Positions 1-8,527 of a DNA stretch of 37,614 bases are shown one piece after another. Under the pieces are notes generated by a model. The model did not search any database. It was not told the DNA's origin and was given only the letters and a program-made list of their open reading frames with translations. The first letter of the stretch is position 1, and the number at the start of each line of letters is the position of its first letter. Source of the DNA: a virus. The stretch is taken from positions 1-37,614 of the IMG/VR virus record IMGVR_UViG_3300045141_000116. One strand, given 5' to 3'. The position numbers were made by a program, and so were the translations under genes.

Positions 1-127
1 GCATGGACCTGGGCCTGCGTCAGCAGCAGGTGGGCGAGATCGGCCAGCAAGGGGCGTTCGCCAACACCGCGCAGAACCAGGGCTACGGGCAGAACCTGCA
101 ATCGATCGCGCAGAACAATCAAGCGCT
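1..127. repeat. Terminal direct repeat, left copy (circular closure)
   Basis: Bases 1-127 are identical to 37488-37614. A length of exactly 127 is a common assembler k-mer, and a single gene continues in frame across the join. I therefore read this as the overlap of a circular (or circularly permuted) molecule, not a biological terminal repeat. The unique length is 37,487 bp. Confidence 0.95.
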
Positions 128-764
128 CCAATCGCAGTTCGGCATGGGCCAGTCCGCGCAGCAGCAGCAGCTCGCCGCGCAGCAAGCGCTGTACGGGCAG
201 CAGCTCGGGACCGCAGGCTTCGGGCTGCAGCAGCAGCAGCAAAACTTCGGCCAGAACCTGCAGGCCAATAACCAGAACTTCGGCCAGCAAATGCAGCTTG
301 CCGGGTACCAGAACCAGCTGCGCCAACAGCAGATTGCAGAGGCGCTGCAGCAGCGCGGGCAATCGCTGAACGAAGCCAATGCGCTTCTGTCCGGGCAGCA
401 GGTCGGCTCGCCGAGCTTCGCGAACTTCGCCCAGGCAGGACAGGCGCAAACGCCCGACCTCCTGGGCGCGCAGTCGGCCGGCTATAACGCCGCGCTCGGC
501 CAGCAAGCGAACAGCAATGCCAGCACGGCGCAAACGGTCGGCACCGCGGCGAGCCTCGCCGCGCTGTTCTTCAGCGATCGGCGCCTGAAGCAAATCATTC
601 GGCGCGTCGGCACCCACCCGCGCGGCTTCGGCATCTACGTCATGCGCTACATCGGCGAATCGTCGCCGCGCGTTGGTGTCATCGCGCAAGAGGTCCGCCG
701 CTACATGCCCGCAGCCGTGCACGTGAACTCCGGCGTGCTCATGGTCGATTACGCCGCGCTCTGA
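1..764 (+). CDS. Q-rich virion protein with C-terminal S74-type chaperone domain (3' part)
   Basis: This is the end of a gene that begins at 36719 and crosses the circular join; the full protein is 510 aa. The visible part is very rich in Gln, Asn and Ala with runs of Gln, and is probably an extended or coiled structure. The last ~65 residues match the intramolecular chaperone of endosialidase (peptidase S74) family: SDRRLK near the domain start (the Ser and Lys region used in self-cleavage), then RVGVIAQEV, a conserved Pro, and a terminal VDY. The domain normally helps trimeric fibre proteins fold and then cuts itself off. The gene lies between a GNAT-like gene and the internal virion proteins, so it is likely a tail or ejection component. 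The chaperone call is firm; the role in the particle is inferred. Confidence 0.85.
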   Translation, partial: MDLGLRQQQVGEIGQQGAFANTAQNQGYGQNLQSIAQNNQALQSQFGMGQSAQQQQLAAQQALYGQQLGTAGFGLQQQQQNFGQNLQANNQNFGQQMQLAGYQNQLRQQQIAEALQQRGQSLNEANALLSGQQVGSPSFANFAQAGQAQTPDLLGAQSAGYNAALGQQANSNASTAQTVGTAASLAALFFSDRRLKQIIRRVGTHPRGFGIYVMRYIGESSPRVGVIAQEVRRYMPAAVHVNSGVLMVDYAAL

Positions 765-774
765 AAGGACCGAC

Positions 775-1254
775 ATGGACCCCACCCAGTACCCGAACGC
801 CTACCCCGTGGGCCAGCCCATCCCGATGCCCGGGCAACCTGCCGGCGCGGCCCAGCCGATGGGCATGAACGGCCAGATGCCGCCCGGTGGCGGTGGGCAG
901 ATTTCGCCCGAGGTCGTGCAGGCCATCTTGGCGTTGCAGCAGCAGCCGCAACAACAGGCCGCGATCGATCGGCAGATGAAGCAAGCGCAGGCCATGCGCG
1001 GGCAGTTCGCGCCCGACTCGCCGACGGGTGTGATGGGCGCGCGCGGTGGAAGCCTCGCGGTCGGCGCGCCGAACTATCTCGGTGCCATCGGGCAGGTGCT
1101 GAGTGCCTACAAAGCCGGCAAGCTCGAAGACGATGCCGATGTGCGCTCGAAGAACCTCGGCGTTCAGAAAACCGACGCAATGCGCCGCTACTTCGAATCG
1201 TTGACGAATCAGCGCGGGCCGGGCGTGGGCTTCATGGGTGACGAGGGCGAATGA
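775..1254 (+). CDS. Pro/Gln-rich small virion-operon protein
   Basis: The 159-aa protein has an N-terminal half rich in Pro, Gly, Met and Gln and a short Gln run near residue 60, and a more regular C-terminal half. The start has an AAAGGA ribosome site. The stop overlaps the next start (ATGA). I do not recognise a family. Its place between the S74-domain protein and the internal virion proteins suggests a minor structural or assembly role, which is inference from position only. Confidence 0.75.
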   Translation: MDPTQYPNAYPVGQPIPMPGQPAGAAQPMGMNGQMPPGGGGQISPEVVQAILALQQQPQQQAAIDRQMKQAQAMRGQFAPDSPTGVMGARGGSLAVGAPNYLGAIGQVLSAYKAGKLEDDADVRSKNLGVQKTDAMRRYFESLTNQRGPGVGFMGDEGE

Positions 1255-1586
1255 TGCTGACGACCTCGGCCCTCCTGAGCAATGCGAGCGGGCAGATTCG
1301 CCGCACGCTGACGGTGCCTGCAGTGCTGGCGAATGGTGTCACGCCCGCGGCCGCATCTGGCGTGCTGTCCGTGGTCGACGCGGTGCCCACGGTGTTCTGC
1401 AACGGCCTGGGCTACAACGCCGCGGGCTCGCTCTGCGCGGGCGCTGGCGCTGTCACGTCACGACAGCAGGGCATCCCCTTTACGGCCGATGGGCGCGTGT
1501 CGCTTGAGACTGCCGCGACGACCGGCTTTTGCAACGGCCTGCCGTTCACCGCGTCGGGCGCGATTGCGGCCGCTGCATTGGAGTAA
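1251..1586 (+). CDS. Small repeat protein with FCNGL motifs, virion operon
   Basis: The 111-aa protein has an internal duplication: VFCNGLGYNAAGSLC around residues 47-61 and GFCNGLPFTASGAI near residues 91-104, with GIPFTADGRVSL between them. Each unit has the pattern of aromatic, small and Gly residues seen in beta-structured phage fibre or decoration modules. It starts in an ATGA overlap with the upstream gene (ATG at 1251, or the adjacent one at 1254). Function is unknown; a fibre-associated or decoration role is inferred from composition and context. Confidence 0.7.
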   Translation: MMLTTSALLSNASGQIRRTLTVPAVLANGVTPAAASGVLSVVDAVPTVFCNGLGYNAAGSLCAGAGAVTSRQQGIPFTADGRVSLETAATTGFCNGLPFTASGAIAAAALE

Positions 1587-1591
1587 CTGCA

Positions 1592-2749
1592 ATGGCATCC
1601 GTGTTCCCCCTGACCCTCGGTGCCGGCGGCGCTGCAGCTGCAGCGGGCCTGCCGCCGGAGGCTGTTTTCAACGACCCCTACGCGCAGCAGATTGCGGAGA
1701 TGCAAGCGCGCTTGGCGAAGCAGCAGCAAGCACCGATGTTCACGCCGGAGCAAGTGCAGCAGCGCCGAAGCGACAACGATCGGCAGTACGCGCTCGGGCT
1801 GCTCGGCCAGCTGTCGGGGGATCAGAGCCTGGGTGAGGTTGGCGGAACGGTGCTCAAGCAGGCGCTTGCGCAGCGCGCGCCGCGCATCACTGAGAAGGGC
1901 GTGGCCGATCCCATCACCGGGCAATTCAACTATGACCCGGACTACATCCGCCAGCGCGACGAAGCCGCCCTGGCCGCGGTGCAGAACCGCAGTGCGGCTG
2001 CGCGCGCGAACTTCGATTCGCAACGCTTGGCCGCCGCCGATCGCGCGGAGCGAGATCGGCAGCATGCCGAGCTACTGCGGGGGCTGCAGAGTGGCAAGGG
2101 CGAAGCGCTCATGCAAGTGCAAATGCCGGACGGGTCGATTCAGTATGTGCCGCGCTCGCAAGCCGCTGGGATGACGGCGCCGCCGCGCGGTGGTCCCGGC
2201 AATGCCACCGAAGGCGAACGCGGTGCCGCCGGCTATGCCCTGCGCATGAACGAAGCTACCAAGCTGCTTGACAAGTTCGAAGCGCAAGGCCGCATGACCA
2301 TGGGCGCGCAGGGAGTGGGCGCGGTTCCCTACGTCGGAAGCACGCTGCAGCGCAACGCGATGACGCCCGCGCAGCAGCTCTACCGACAAGCGTCAATGGA
2401 TTGGATTCGGGCGAAGCTCCGCAAAGAGTCGGGCGCCTCCATCGGCAAGGAAGAAGAAGAGAACGAATACCGCACCTATTTCCCATTGCCCGGTGAGCCC
2501 CCGGTGGTGGTGGAACAGAAGCGGCAGGCCCGTGCCATCGCCAATGCTTCGATGATGGCAAGCGCTGGGCGCGCGGCCCTTCCTGAAGTGCCGCCGCTTC
2601 CCGGCACTGCGCCTTCCATCGATGTCGGTGCAGCGCTCGGTCGTCCCGGGCAGCGCGTTCAGCCCGGCGCCGCTCGCCCGCAAGCGTTGCCGAAGGCGAA
2701 CCCGCAACCCCCTGCAGGTGCAAATCGCGTCGTTGACGCGGGATGGTGA
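1592..2749 (+). CDS. Internal virion / DNA-ejection protein (385 aa)
   Basis: I chose the ATG at 1592, six bases after the previous stop; an in-frame start at 1529 would lie inside that gene. The middle (about residues 60-170) is charged and helical, with coiled-coil character. Around residues 270-320 is the motif RKESGASI followed by an acidic run, then YFPLPGE and VVEQKRQAR. This pattern recurs in internal virion proteins of many podoviruses and sometimes in their portal-adjacent proteins. The C-terminus is Pro/Ala-rich. It is likely packaged in the capsid and ejected with the DNA; the family match is from memory of the motif. Confidence 0.7.
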   Translation: MASVFPLTLGAGGAAAAAGLPPEAVFNDPYAQQIAEMQARLAKQQQAPMFTPEQVQQRRSDNDRQYALGLLGQLSGDQSLGEVGGTVLKQALAQRAPRITEKGVADPITGQFNYDPDYIRQRDEAALAAVQNRSAAARANFDSQRLAAADRAERDRQHAELLRGLQSGKGEALMQVQMPDGSIQYVPRSQAAGMTAPPRGGPGNATEGERGAAGYALRMNEATKLLDKFEAQGRMTMGAQGVGAVPYVGSTLQRNAMTPAQQLYRQASMDWIRAKLRKESGASIGKEEEENEYRTYFPLPGEPPVVVEQKRQARAIANASMMASAGRAALPEVPPLPGTAPSIDVGAALGRPGQRVQPGAARPQALPKANPQPPAGANRVVDAGW

Positions 2750-2752
2750 GCC

Positions 2753-4675
2753 ATGCCCTACGACCTCAAGACCAAGAGCGGCATCGTGCTGCGCAACATC
2801 CCGGACGACGTGGACCCGAACGCGCCCGAGCTGAAAGCCCTCGTGCAGAAACAACTGGCGATGCGCCCGAATGCTGCAGAAATTCCGCAGCTGGCGGTGA
2901 GCGACAAGGCCGAAGCGGCGCGCATGGCGACCGAGGGCATGAGCTGGCCTGAACGGATGCTTGTCAACGCGGGCGCCGGCTTCGATTCGGCCATTGAGGG
3001 CGGCAAGCAGCTGGCCTCGAAGGTCGGAATCGGCGAGGGCATCAGCGACGACGACCTGAGGGAAAAGCGCGCGCGGGATTCCGCCCTGGCGGACACCACC
3101 AGCGGCGGCGGCCTCGCGCAGCTTGCCGGCGAGGCGGCCCCTACCCTTGTCATCCCGTTCGGTGCGCTCGCCAAGGGCGCAGGATTGGGCGTCAAGGGCC
3201 TCGGAGCCGTTGCCGGCAGGGTAGGTGCCGCCCCGATCGCCCGAGGCGCCCAGGCGGCCGCCAATGCGATCGGCCAGGGCACCACGCGGGCGGTGGTGGA
3301 TAGCGCCCTGGGTGGCGCCCTGGGCGGCGCCATGGGGCCGGTGACCTCGGACGAGTCGCGGCTTCTGAACGCCACGATCGGCGGCACCATCGGCTCGGCA
3401 CTGCCGATCGCCGGCCGGGCCATCGGCGCCGGGTATCGCGCGCTGACCAAGACCGGCGCGGCGAAGCGCGCAGCCACCGAGGCCCGCGCCGCGCTCGGCG
3501 ACCGTGTCGGTGATGTCGTGCAGAACCTGGACGACTACGCCGCGCGCCAGCGCCCCGGCGACATTCCCTTGACCAGCGCGGCCGCCGCACAGAGCGCGGA
3601 CCTTGCGCGCATGGAAGCCGGCGCACGCGCGCGCAACGGCGCTGACTTCTTCGATGCTGACCAGGACCAAGCGCGCGCGGTTGCGCGCAACGTGCTGGGC
3701 GCGACCGAGGAAGCCGGCGATCTCGCGTCCCGCAAGGCCAATCGGCAGGCCGAATGGAACTCGAACTGGAACACCGCCGAGACCGTCGCCGATCCGGCGG
3801 TTTTCGGAAGCGAGATGGCCCAGCTCGGCCCGCGCCTGGAGAAGCTCGCGCGCTCGCCCGAAGCCTCGAATCCCGCGGTTGCCGGCGTCATCAGCCAAAT
3901 CCAAGCGGAGATCGCGCGCCTGGGCGACGACTTCACTCCGGCGCACCTGCAGCAGATTCGCGCGAACCTGAACGCGCGCGGCAAGGCGATGCCGACCAAC
4001 AGCTACCAAGCGGCGCCGCGCGACTCGCCCGCAGTCAATCGCCTGATCGATGAGGTTGACGACATCCTGAACCGCACGACGAACGATGCGTGGAGCGGCG
4101 TCACCGGTGGCTATGCGGCTTCGTCGCGGCTTGTCGATCAATCGAAGGCCGCCGGGCGCGTGCGCGATGCGTTCATCGACCCTACCGGGCAGGTGAAGAA
4201 GGTCGCGGCGGACCCGCAAGGCGAGATTCCGAAGATCACCGAGGCGGGACTGCGCGGCGCGATCAACTCCGCCGCTGATCCTGCGCGCGGCAACCTGCTT
4301 TCGCCGCGCGCGAATTCGGTTCTGAACCAGACGCTTGAAGCACTGCGCGCCCAGGGCATCACCCAGCGCGTCAAGAACTCGGCCACGTCCGGCGGCGGAT
4401 CGAACACCGCAAGCGACAACTTCGCCGCGGGGCTGTTGGACCGTGCACCGCAAGGCGGGTGGATCAGCGGCGCGTGGAACTTTGCGAAGGATGCCGCGAA
4501 CACGAAGCGCGATGCGGCGATGGTCGATGCGCTGCGCGACCCCGCGGCAATGCGCCGGCTGCTCACCCTGGCCGCCAATGCGCCGGGCGAGCTGACCACC
4601 GCTGAGCGGCAGCTGCTGCAGGTGCTGCGCAGCACGTTGCCCGCGGCGAGCAATGAGGCGTTCACGCCGCAATAA
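2753..4675 (+). CDS. Large internal virion protein, ejectosome candidate (640 aa)
   Basis: The 640-aa protein starts three bases after the previous stop. Residues ~115-235 are a long Gly/Ala-rich hydrophobic stretch with several possible membrane-inserting segments (for example GGALGGAMG and the segment ending GSALPIAGRAI). The rest is charged and helical. A helical soluble part with an amphipathic or hydrophobic Gly-rich stretch just before the tail fibre gene is typical of podovirus ejection proteins that form a trans-envelope channel. No catalytic motif (for example a transglycosylase) was seen. The role is inferred from composition and position. Confidence 0.65.
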   Translation: MPYDLKTKSGIVLRNIPDDVDPNAPELKALVQKQLAMRPNAAEIPQLAVSDKAEAARMATEGMSWPERMLVNAGAGFDSAIEGGKQLASKVGIGEGISDDDLREKRARDSALADTTSGGGLAQLAGEAAPTLVIPFGALAKGAGLGVKGLGAVAGRVGAAPIARGAQAAANAIGQGTTRAVVDSALGGALGGAMGPVTSDESRLLNATIGGTIGSALPIAGRAIGAGYRALTKTGAAKRAATEARAALGDRVGDVVQNLDDYAARQRPGDIPLTSAAAAQSADLARMEAGARARNGADFFDADQDQARAVARNVLGATEEAGDLASRKANRQAEWNSNWNTAETVADPAVFGSEMAQLGPRLEKLARSPEASNPAVAGVISQIQAEIARLGDDFTPAHLQQIRANLNARGKAMPTNSYQAAPRDSPAVNRLIDEVDDILNRTTNDAWSGVTGGYAASSRLVDQSKAAGRVRDAFIDPTGQVKKVAADPQGEIPKITEAGLRGAINSAADPARGNLLSPRANSVLNQTLEALRAQGITQRVKNSATSGGGSNTASDNFAAGLLDRAPQGGWISGAWNFAKDAANTKRDAAMVDALRDPAAMRRLLTLAANAPGELTTAERQLLQVLRSTLPAASNEAFTPQ

Positions 4676-4687
4676 GGAGAAGACCAC

Positions 4688-6844
4688 ATGCCGCGCAACA
4701 GCTCGGGTACTTACAGCCTCCCAGCGGGAAATCCCGTCGTCTCGGGCACGCTCATTGAAACCAACTGGGCGAATCCGACGATGTCGGACCTCGGTGCCGC
4801 CTTGACCGATTCACTCGACCGCTTCGGGCGCGGCGGCATGCTCGCGCAGCTCAAGCTCGCTGACGGCACGCTTGCGGCGCCCGCGTTTGCATTCAACTCC
4901 GAAGCGTCCACGGGCCTCTACCGACCGGCGGCCGCCACGCTGAATATCGGTGTGCTGGGCTCGTTGGTCGCGTCCTTCACGAACACCGCGATTTCGTTCG
5001 CGAAGGCAACGACGGTGAATGCAGCGCTCACCGTGACGGGTTTGCTCACTGCAAGCGGCGGCATCACCATTGCCGGCGTGTTGGCATGGGCCGGCGGCAC
5101 CGCTGCACTGCCGGGCCTCGCCGTGGCCGGTGATCTGGACACCGGTTTCTACAGCGTCACGGCAAACACCATCGGCGCATCGACCAGCGGCGTCAGTCGC
5201 TGGCTGACCACGGATGAGGGCCTGGGCCTCAATACGACCGTCGCCGCACTTTCCAGCGTCGGGCCGCAATTCCGCGTGCAGGGCCGCGATGTCACCCATG
5301 CGGGCTGGGCTTCGGTTGTGGAATCGACTGGCGCCGCATGGCTGGGCATGTATTCGGGCATCACCGTTGCCGACAATCCGGCGATCGTTTTCAACAACAC
5401 CGGCGCACTGCGCTTCGGCACGTCGACGGCACAGGCTGTCATCTCGTTCGCTGAGCTGATGCGGCTCACCGCAACCGGCCTCGGCGTCGGTGGCACTGCC
5501 GCCGCGAAACTGAACGTCATTGGTGGCACGACGATCGCCACCCTGACGGATTGGAATACAAAGGCCAATTCGCAGTTCAATTTGGCGAATGTCAATGTGC
5601 GTTTTGGCATTGGATACACCGCCGCCGACATTGTCGAATTGCAGGGCTATGACTCGTCGAACGGCGCGCGCAGCATCAGCATGCAGCGGCTTGGTGGCTT
5701 TGTCGGAATTGGCGGGATTACGCCTGCGTACCTCCTGGATATTCTGAGCCCCATCAGCGGCGCAAAGCTGTTCCGCTTCGCCGCGAACGGCGCTACGACC
5801 CTGTTCGGTTTCTCGGATTCCGGAGGGTCTGGCATCACCAACACCGACCCCCAAACAGGCGGTGCACTCGTCTACCTTTCAGGCCAGACGGTGCAGCTCT
5901 ACACGGCAGGATTGGAGCGTTTGCGCGTCGACGCAGCGGGCCGGGTGGGCATTGGGCGCACGCCGACTTCGAACCTCCTCGAACTCGCAGGCACTGTCGG
6001 GATTGTCGTCGCCAGTGCGGCCATTGACATCGGCTACAGCGGCTCAATGACCGGCGTTCTGGCCTTCGCACTCGGATTCAACAACACCGCCGGCACGAAC
6101 GCCTTCGGGGCGCCCGCGGGGACTGTTTACTTCGGCGCCCAGGCCGCGGCAATGGTGTTCACCACCTCGTCCGCCGAACGCGTGCGCATCGATGCAGGCG
6201 GCAACGTCGGCATTGGCGCAACGTCCGTTACGGCCGCGCTTGAGGTCGCACGCGCCGCAACGGCCGAAATGGTGTTGCGCGGCAATGGCGGCGCATACGC
6301 CGCTGGCCTGAGCCTGTCTCAGTCGTCGACCGCGGCGAACGTTTTCAATCGCGCCAATACTGATCTTCAGTTCGGGACCAATTCATTGGTTCGGGTTGTT
6401 GTCACGGCAGACGGGCGCCTGTACGGAACGGCACTGCACAACAATGCGGGCGCGGTCACCGGGACGGTGAATCAGTACATCGCGAGCGGGACCGCTGCGA
6501 GCACGTTCAACAACATTGCAAACATCAGCGTTCTGACGGGCAACGGTGGATTCCGCTGGATTCGCGTCGGCAACATCGTGACCGTCAGCGGGTCAATTAC
6601 GGTGACCCCGACCGCAGCGGCGGCCAATACGCAATGGACCGTCACGCTTCCGATTGCAAGCGCGGTCGGTGGGATCGCGGGTGCATTGCAGGGGACGATT
6701 GTCGGGCGCGATGGCGGCACCAACACCATTACGAGCGGGCGCATCACGCAAGACCCGGTGAACCCGGTGGCGCTTTTCATCATGACCCCGCCATCGAACG
6801 TTGCATACATCTGCTCATTCAATTTTCAATACGAAGTTCTCTGA
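4688..6844 (+). CDS. Tail fibre protein (718 aa)
   Basis: The N-terminus (residues ~1-40: MPRNSSGTYSLPAGNPV, then a TNWAN/ALTDSLDR segment) is the common particle-attachment module of podovirus and siphovirus tail fibres. The middle has repeated shaft units of the type GLGVGG, FVGIGG, RVGIGR, NVGIGA, each followed by a LEV- or LNV-like strand; these are typical of trimeric beta-structured fibres. The last ~100 residues (from GGFRWIRVGNIVTVSG on) are a compact beta-rich tip likely to bind the receptor. There is no C-terminal S74 chaperone here, although such shafts often carry one. A strong AAGGAG ribosome site precedes the ATG. Confidence 0.85.
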   Translation: MPRNSSGTYSLPAGNPVVSGTLIETNWANPTMSDLGAALTDSLDRFGRGGMLAQLKLADGTLAAPAFAFNSEASTGLYRPAAATLNIGVLGSLVASFTNTAISFAKATTVNAALTVTGLLTASGGITIAGVLAWAGGTAALPGLAVAGDLDTGFYSVTANTIGASTSGVSRWLTTDEGLGLNTTVAALSSVGPQFRVQGRDVTHAGWASVVESTGAAWLGMYSGITVADNPAIVFNNTGALRFGTSTAQAVISFAELMRLTATGLGVGGTAAAKLNVIGGTTIATLTDWNTKANSQFNLANVNVRFGIGYTAADIVELQGYDSSNGARSISMQRLGGFVGIGGITPAYLLDILSPISGAKLFRFAANGATTLFGFSDSGGSGITNTDPQTGGALVYLSGQTVQLYTAGLERLRVDAAGRVGIGRTPTSNLLELAGTVGIVVASAAIDIGYSGSMTGVLAFALGFNNTAGTNAFGAPAGTVYFGAQAAAMVFTTSSAERVRIDAGGNVGIGATSVTAALEVARAATAEMVLRGNGGAYAAGLSLSQSSTAANVFNRANTDLQFGTNSLVRVVVTADGRLYGTALHNNAGAVTGTVNQYIASGTAASTFNNIANISVLTGNGGFRWIRVGNIVTVSGSITVTPTAAAANTQWTVTLPIASAVGGIAGALQGTIVGRDGGTNTITSGRITQDPVNPVALFIMTPPSNVAYICSFNFQYEVL

Positions 6845-6864
6845 TTCATCAACGAAAGGCAACC

Positions 6865-7071
6865 ATGTCGGACCTCAAAGACCAAGCGAAAAGCATCATC
6901 GTTCCCTTCACCGCGCAGATGCTCGACATCGTCGTGAACGCGCTCGCTGCGCGCGCGTTCTCGGAGGTGGCGCATGTCATGCAGCACATCGCCGGGCACG
7001 TGCAGCTGCACAATGACGAGATCAGCGGCAAGGTGCCGACGATCCCGCCGAGTGACGACCGCCCGGGCTGA
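6865..7071 (+). CDS. Small protein, last gene of late operon
   Basis: The 68-aa protein starts at the ATG at 6865, after a GAAAGGC ribosome site. Residues ~8-50 form one or two amphipathic helices. It is not recognised. It follows the tail fibre with 20 bases between and ends just before the operon terminator. Tail-fibre assembly helpers often occupy this place, but the sequence gives no direct support. Confidence 0.65.
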   Translation: MSDLKDQAKSIIVPFTAQMLDIVVNALAARAFSEVAHVMQHIAGHVQLHNDEISGKVPTIPPSDDRPG

Positions 7072-7085
7072 TTCGGGCCAATGAG

Positions 7086-7112
7086 AAAGGGGCGCCACTG
7101 GCGCCCCTTTTT
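7086..7112 (+). terminator. Intrinsic terminator of late operon
   Basis: GGGGCGCC, loop ACT, GGCGCCCC, then five T; A-tracts on the left arm make it work in both directions. It separates the rightward late operon from the convergent accessory genes. Confidence 0.9.
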
Positions 7113-7126
7113 CGTTTGCGGGTGGC

Positions 7127-7327
7127 TCACGCCACGCGCTGAAAGTCGGGGTGCTGCCCCGCCTTGATCAAGAACAGTTCCCAGCGCGCGGCGTCCATCG
7201 TGCGCACGCCCCGTTCGTACTCGGCCCAGCGCACCGACGCGCCCAGGTGCACCAGCTCCGCAGCTTGCTTCTGGGTCAGCGATGCCGACTCGCGCGCCGC
7301 GCGCACCGCCTCAGGCGTCATCATCAT
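7127..7327 (-). CDS. Small helix-turn-helix protein
   Basis: The 66-aa protein begins at MMMTPEAV. Residues ~6-55 fit a short XRE-like helix-turn-helix (LTQKQAAELV as helix 2, SVRWAEYERG as recognition helix and turn), followed by an acidic/aromatic tail containing ARWELFLIKAGQHP. Small proteins of this pattern occur in many phages and prophages as putative regulators. The start overlaps the stop of the upstream gene (TGATG), so it is the last gene of the leftward accessory operon. Its DNA target is unknown. Confidence 0.7.
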   Translation of the reverse strand: MMMTPEAVRAARESASLTQKQAAELVHLGASVRWAEYERGVRTMDAARWELFLIKAGQHPDFQRVA

Positions 7328-7557
7328 CACTGAACCTCCACCGAGTACGGGCACCACTGCGTGAAGGTCATCTGAAAGACCTGCGATCCGTAGCGGTACG
7401 TGCCGACGTAGATGTAGTGCCCCGTCACGCTTGTGGCGCCGTTGCAGCTGACCAAGGTCGCTTGCACGGCCTTCGCATCGGTCGGGAGGATTGCCAGGAT
7501 CGCAGAAAGGATCGTCACCACCGTGGTGATGATGGCGCGCAGCTTGGTCAGGGTCAT
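7327..7557 (-). CDS. Secreted or membrane-anchored small protein
   Basis: I chose the ATG at 7557, which has a GGAG site about 8 bases upstream; the GTG at 7566 overlaps that site. The 76-aa product has a Sec-type signal: Lys/Arg near residues 5-7, a hydrophobic core to ~residue 24, and a PTDAKA-like cleavage site near residue 30. The exported ~45 residues hold two Cys (VSCNG and QWCPY), possibly a disulfide. It lies in a block between the late terminator and attP, the usual place for lysogenic-conversion genes. A role in superinfection exclusion or host surface change is speculation. Confidence 0.6.
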   Translation of the reverse strand: MTLTKLRAIITTVVTILSAILAILPTDAKAVQATLVSCNGATSVTGHYIYVGTYRYGSQVFQMTFTQWCPYSVEVQ

Positions 7558-7641
7558 GATGTGCACTCCGGTTTGGTTGTGGTGCGGGTGGGATGATCCG
7601 CCCCGGCCTGGGTGCGGATCAAGTGAAAAGATCGCGGTTTC

Positions 7642-7848
7642 TCAAGAGTTGTGACTGGGCTGGCGCTCGCGCATCAGCTGGGCTGTGAGACGGGCCACGA
7701 CATCCTCGGCCAAATTCACTTCAACATCGGCCCAGGCAATCGCCGTCGCGTCCGCCCCTTGGTCGCGCAACAGGCGAGCCATGCGCCGCCGCTTGCGGCG
7801 CAGATGCATCGCGAACGCGAGGGCGTCCGCTGCGGCTTCCTCGGTCAT
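7642..7848 (-). CDS. Hypothetical small helical protein
   Basis: The 68-aa protein is strongly basic and helical (LRRKRRRMARLLRDQG in the middle, then an acidic/hydrophobic helix). It starts in an ATGA overlap with the upstream gene, so the two are translationally coupled. No family is recognised. It belongs to the leftward accessory operon next to attP. Confidence 0.6.
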   Translation of the reverse strand: MTEEAAADALAFAMHLRRKRRRMARLLRDQGADATAIAWADVEVNLAEDVVARLTAQLMRERQPSHNS

Positions 7849-8183
7849 GGCTTCGCGGCGAAGTGGTCAACGTAGACGCGGACTGTCTCCATCACCTCAC
7901 GGCCGTCCGCGCAGAAATGGGCGCCGTCGCACGGGTCTTCCGGCTTGTCCGCAAGGTCCGGATGCGTCACCCAGTAGCCCCCCTGCGGATCGCGCTCGAT
8001 CTCGACACCGATGCGCGCCGCAGCGCGGCGTGCGCGCCCGATGGCGCTGCGGTCTAGCCGGTCTTCCTCGCGCTCGGCCGCCGACTTCACCGGGCGCCGA
8101 GCGGGGGCCTTCTTCTGAACCGGGATGCTGAACCACGGCATCAGAGCGGTCCAGTTCAGCGGGGTGCGATCGTGCGCGCTCAT
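7845..8183 (-). CDS. Hypothetical protein, accessory operon
   Basis: The 112-aa protein has a basic N-terminal third (KKAPARRPVKSA), a helical RRAAARIG region, and a C-terminal part with GGYWVTHPDLADK, a lone acidic PCDGAHFCADG loop and a final helix. It starts in an ATGA overlap with the upstream gene. No family is recognised. Confidence 0.6.
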   Translation of the reverse strand: MSAHDRTPLNWTALMPWFSIPVQKKAPARRPVKSAAEREEDRLDRSAIGRARRAAARIGVEIERDPQGGYWVTHPDLADKPEDPCDGAHFCADGREVMETVRVYVDHFAAKP

Positions 8184-8527
8184 GCTGCCACCTTGGCATT
8201 CTTCGCGGCGCGCTTCGCTGCAGCGTTGACGTACTTCTGAGCCCAGACAAACCGCGCGGTTTCATCCTTGAAGACCATCAGCGGTTGCGATGCGCCGTAG
8301 TCCTTACCGTTGCGGGTGGACGAGTAGTCGATGCAGAAAATCGTGCCATGCGCGTAGGTCTGAGTCGTGCAGTCCCAAACACGGCCGCCCGCTTCCGGGT
8401 AGGTGTGAAGGGTCAGGCGGGCGCCGATCGTGCGGCCCATGCGGTCGGTGTGGCCGAAGTCGTGACGCTCGGTGCCTTCGTCGATAACGTCGATGTCGTC
8501 ACCGTTGATATTGCGGATGATGCTCAT
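8180..8527 (-). CDS. Hypothetical protein, first gene of accessory operon
   Basis: The 115-aa protein has an N-terminal beta-like region (INGDDIDVIDEG), a central segment with two Cys (WDCTTQ and FCIDYSS), and a basic helical tail (AAAKRAAKNAK). The leader before the ATG contains GCCACACGAAGGGCA, nearly identical to the integrase leader on the other strand. Decamer array A lies 83 bp upstream and points into this gene. It is therefore probably transcribed from the attP region. Function is unknown. Confidence 0.65.
   Translation of the reverse strand: MSIIRNINGDDIDVIDEGTERHDFGHTDRMGRTIGARLTLHTYPEAGGRVWDCTTQTYAHGTIFCIDYSSTRNGKDYGASQPLMVFKDETARFVWAQKYVNAAAKRAAKNAKVAA

Noticed and set aside
1-127. 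Long terminal repeat of a linear phage genome
   Set aside because: The length equals a usual assembler k-mer and a gene reads across the join in frame; an assembly overlap is simpler.
1-1590. Diversity-generating retroelement (template/variable repeats) beside the fibre-type genes
   Set aside because: No reverse transcriptase is present, and the repeated Gln codons are simple low complexity, not a TR/VR pair.
2393-4687. 764-codon open frame on the minus strand opposite the internal virion protein
   Set aside because: High GC produces long antisense frames; residue composition is Arg/Ala/Gly-rich without domains, and the + strand gene is well supported.
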